This document shows positions 53,428 through 54,099 of a stretch of 54,099 bases of DNA, one piece after another; the first letter of the stretch is position 1; each line of letters starts with the position of its first letter. The DNA comes from Thermomicrobiales bacterium (GTDB lineage: Bacteria; Chloroflexota; Chloroflexia; Thermomicrobiales; UBA6265), in NCBI GenBank assembly GCA_030447415.1, contig JAUJOZ010000010.1:1-54099 (forward strand), in the 5' to 3' direction. Both the position numbers and the translations under genes were made by a program. The notes under the pieces are model-generated. The model was given only the letters and a program-made list of their open reading frames with translations. It made no database searches and was not told where the DNA came from.

Positions 53428-53674
53428 ATGACCGACGCCGATGCGGTCGACGCCGGCTCGCGCATCATCGCCCAAGTCTCGAGCCCAAGCAACGGTCCCG
53501 TCCATGGCATCCCCGCCCCGCACGTCGTGGCATCAGGACGAACCGCCCATCCCGGTCTCGTGTCGCTTCGGCAACACGTCGGCGGTGCCGTCGCAACGCC
53601 CACCCACTACACTAGGAGCGGGTCCCTGGCGGATGGTCGGATCCTCTTCCCTCCCGGCTGCTCCCGTGCCCACA

Positions 53675-53710
53675 CCAGGCCCCCGCCATCCACGGGGGCC
53701 TGGGCTTTTT
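53675..53710 (+). terminator. strong intrinsic terminator
   Basis: CCAGGCCCCCG (53675-53685) pairs perfectly with CGGGGGCCTGG (53693-53703), seven-base loop, followed by GCTTTTT. No confident plus-strand gene precedes it within 480 bases, so it ends a long or non-coding transcript; the 53185-53674 stretch otherwise holds only the two hairpins. Confidence 0.85.
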
Positions 53711-53722
53711 CGCGCCCCGTTC

Positions 53723-53792
53723 CTAGCTCGTCGGCCCCGGGTCCAGAACCCCGTCGCCATCGGCCTTGACCGGTCCGCCGACCAATCTCGTG
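53723..53792 (-). pseudogene. DPGPTS peptide C-terminus (copy 2)
   Basis: The minus-strand frame reads TRLVGGPVKADGDGVLDPGPTS compressed over the tail and stops at 53723. The first 18 bases of the plus strand (CTAGCTCGTCGGCCCCGG) are identical to those at 52921-52938. No start codon with a ribosome site was found, so it may be partial. Confidence 0.3.
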
Positions 53793-54092
53793 TTAGGGAG
53801 GTGTGACGGCGCCCAAGATCGGACCGAGCTGATCGAGGTCGGGGAGTGACGCTGACCCGGTTGATCTGTTTCGCAACGCCGCGAAATCCGTAACGCTCTC
53901 TGCCAGCACAGCCTGAAGGATTTGCCACAGCGGCGCGACGTGACCTGGACGGAGCGCCTCGGCAGAGAAAGCGCCGAGCTTTCCAACGTCAACCACCGAC
54001 TGTAGAACGGGGCCGGCATTGTTGTGGACGAAATCCTTGAAGGAATCAAAATTGAACAATAACGACTGCATCATCGCACGCCTTGCAAACAC
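53793..54092 (-). CDS. hypothetical protein, possibly cut by the window edge
   Basis: At least 99 residues, mainly helical (FNFDSFKDFVHNNAGPVLQS, APLWQILQAVLAESVTDFAA), ending GAVTPP at 53793. A GTG at 54092 could be the start, but the frame stays open to the window end. Composition is less GC-rich than the genome norm. No family is recognised. Confidence 0.5.
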   Translation of the reverse strand: MFARRAMMQSLLFNFDSFKDFVHNNAGPVLQSVVDVGKLGAFSAEALRPGHVAPLWQILQAVLAESVTDFAALRNRSTGSASLPDLDQLGPILGAVTPP

Positions 54093-54099
54093 GGGATAA

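Noticed and set aside
1..54099. CRISPR arrays, rRNA and complete tRNA genes
   Set aside because: No regularly spaced repeats, no rRNA-like conserved blocks and no complete cloverleaf were seen by eye; a tRNAscan and CRISPR search would settle it.

Overview
The window is about 54 kb of very GC-rich DNA, roughly two thirds G+C or more by eye. Several features point to a Chloroflexota bacterium of the Thermomicrobia type (Sphaerobacter/Thermomicrobium relatives): GTG starts, the gene families present (AfsR/LuxR-type giant regulators, Tat-exported family-5 solute-binding proteins, archaeal-type Asd, a bacterial Qng1/DUF2419 protein) and an apparent leaderless promoter style. This assignment is an inference from gene content; no rRNA or tRNA is present to confirm it. 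The first ~205 bases are almost pure G/C homopolymer and look like a contig-end artefact.

Layout. 0.2-3.3 kb: a small anchored surface protein, a geranylgeranyl-reductase-family flavoprotein and two small proteins. 3.5-7.4 kb: a catechol/quinone-type module with two VOC ring-cleavage dioxygenase-like proteins, a flavin reductase-like protein, a YceI lipocalin-like protein and a divergent HxlR regulator with palindromic operators. 7.6-9.8 kb: a two-component pair. 9.8-11.2 kb: a frameshifted mercuric-reductase-like flavoprotein. 11.9-14.4 kb: secreted Kelch and unknown proteins. 14.7-18.4 kb: RNase J with a 290-residue disordered extension, and a CDF metal transporter. 18.5-21.9 kb: GNAT, a SnoaL remnant, a thioesterase, a broken small gene, and a DoxX/MarR divergent pair with a fully readable operator-promoter. 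22.1-24.6 kb: an AfsR-like LuxR ATPase. 25-29 kb: secreted and anchored proteins, including a BNR-repeat protein. 29.3-34.6 kb: a peptide-type ABC importer (binding protein and two permeases, no ATPase). 34.7-43.1 kb: DinB, a class V aminotransferase broken by a 55-bp tandem duplication, a molybdopterin oxidoreductase, a PHA-system protein, an MFS exporter and an M20 peptidase. 43.1-46.0 kb: aspartate kinase and Asd behind a threonine-rich leader-peptide attenuator. 46.1-48.2 kb: a truncated MarR and a doubly frameshifted EmrB-type MFS. 48.8-50.1 kb: a strong promoter, a highly structured RNA candidate and a queuosine-salvage gene. 50.2-54.1 kb: remnants, small membrane proteins, hairpin repeats, a terminator and a repeated small-peptide C-terminus.

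How the genes work together. Two loci (3.5-7.4 kb and 20.8-21.9 kb) together resemble the Bacillus mhq/cat electrophile-detoxification regulons: ring-cleaving dioxygenases, a DoxX membrane protein, a MarR and an HxlR regulator, each divergent promoter having palindromes placed over a transcription start and a -35 box. The lysC-asd operon appears to be controlled by ribosome-mediated transcription attenuation sensing threonine and perhaps isoleucine.

The two most promising observations are (1) the threonine attenuator at 43143-43368, with promoter, leaderless Thr-rich peptide, 14-bp antiterminator and mutually exclusive terminator all readable, and (2) a ~190-nt structured RNA at 48869-49060. 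That RNA starts at the predicted +1 of a consensus promoter, is closed by a 10-bp end-to-end helix, and lies just upstream of a Qng1 queuosine-salvage gene. Several genes carry frameshifts, some at homopolymers, so consensus errors must be excluded before any of them is called a true pseudogene.
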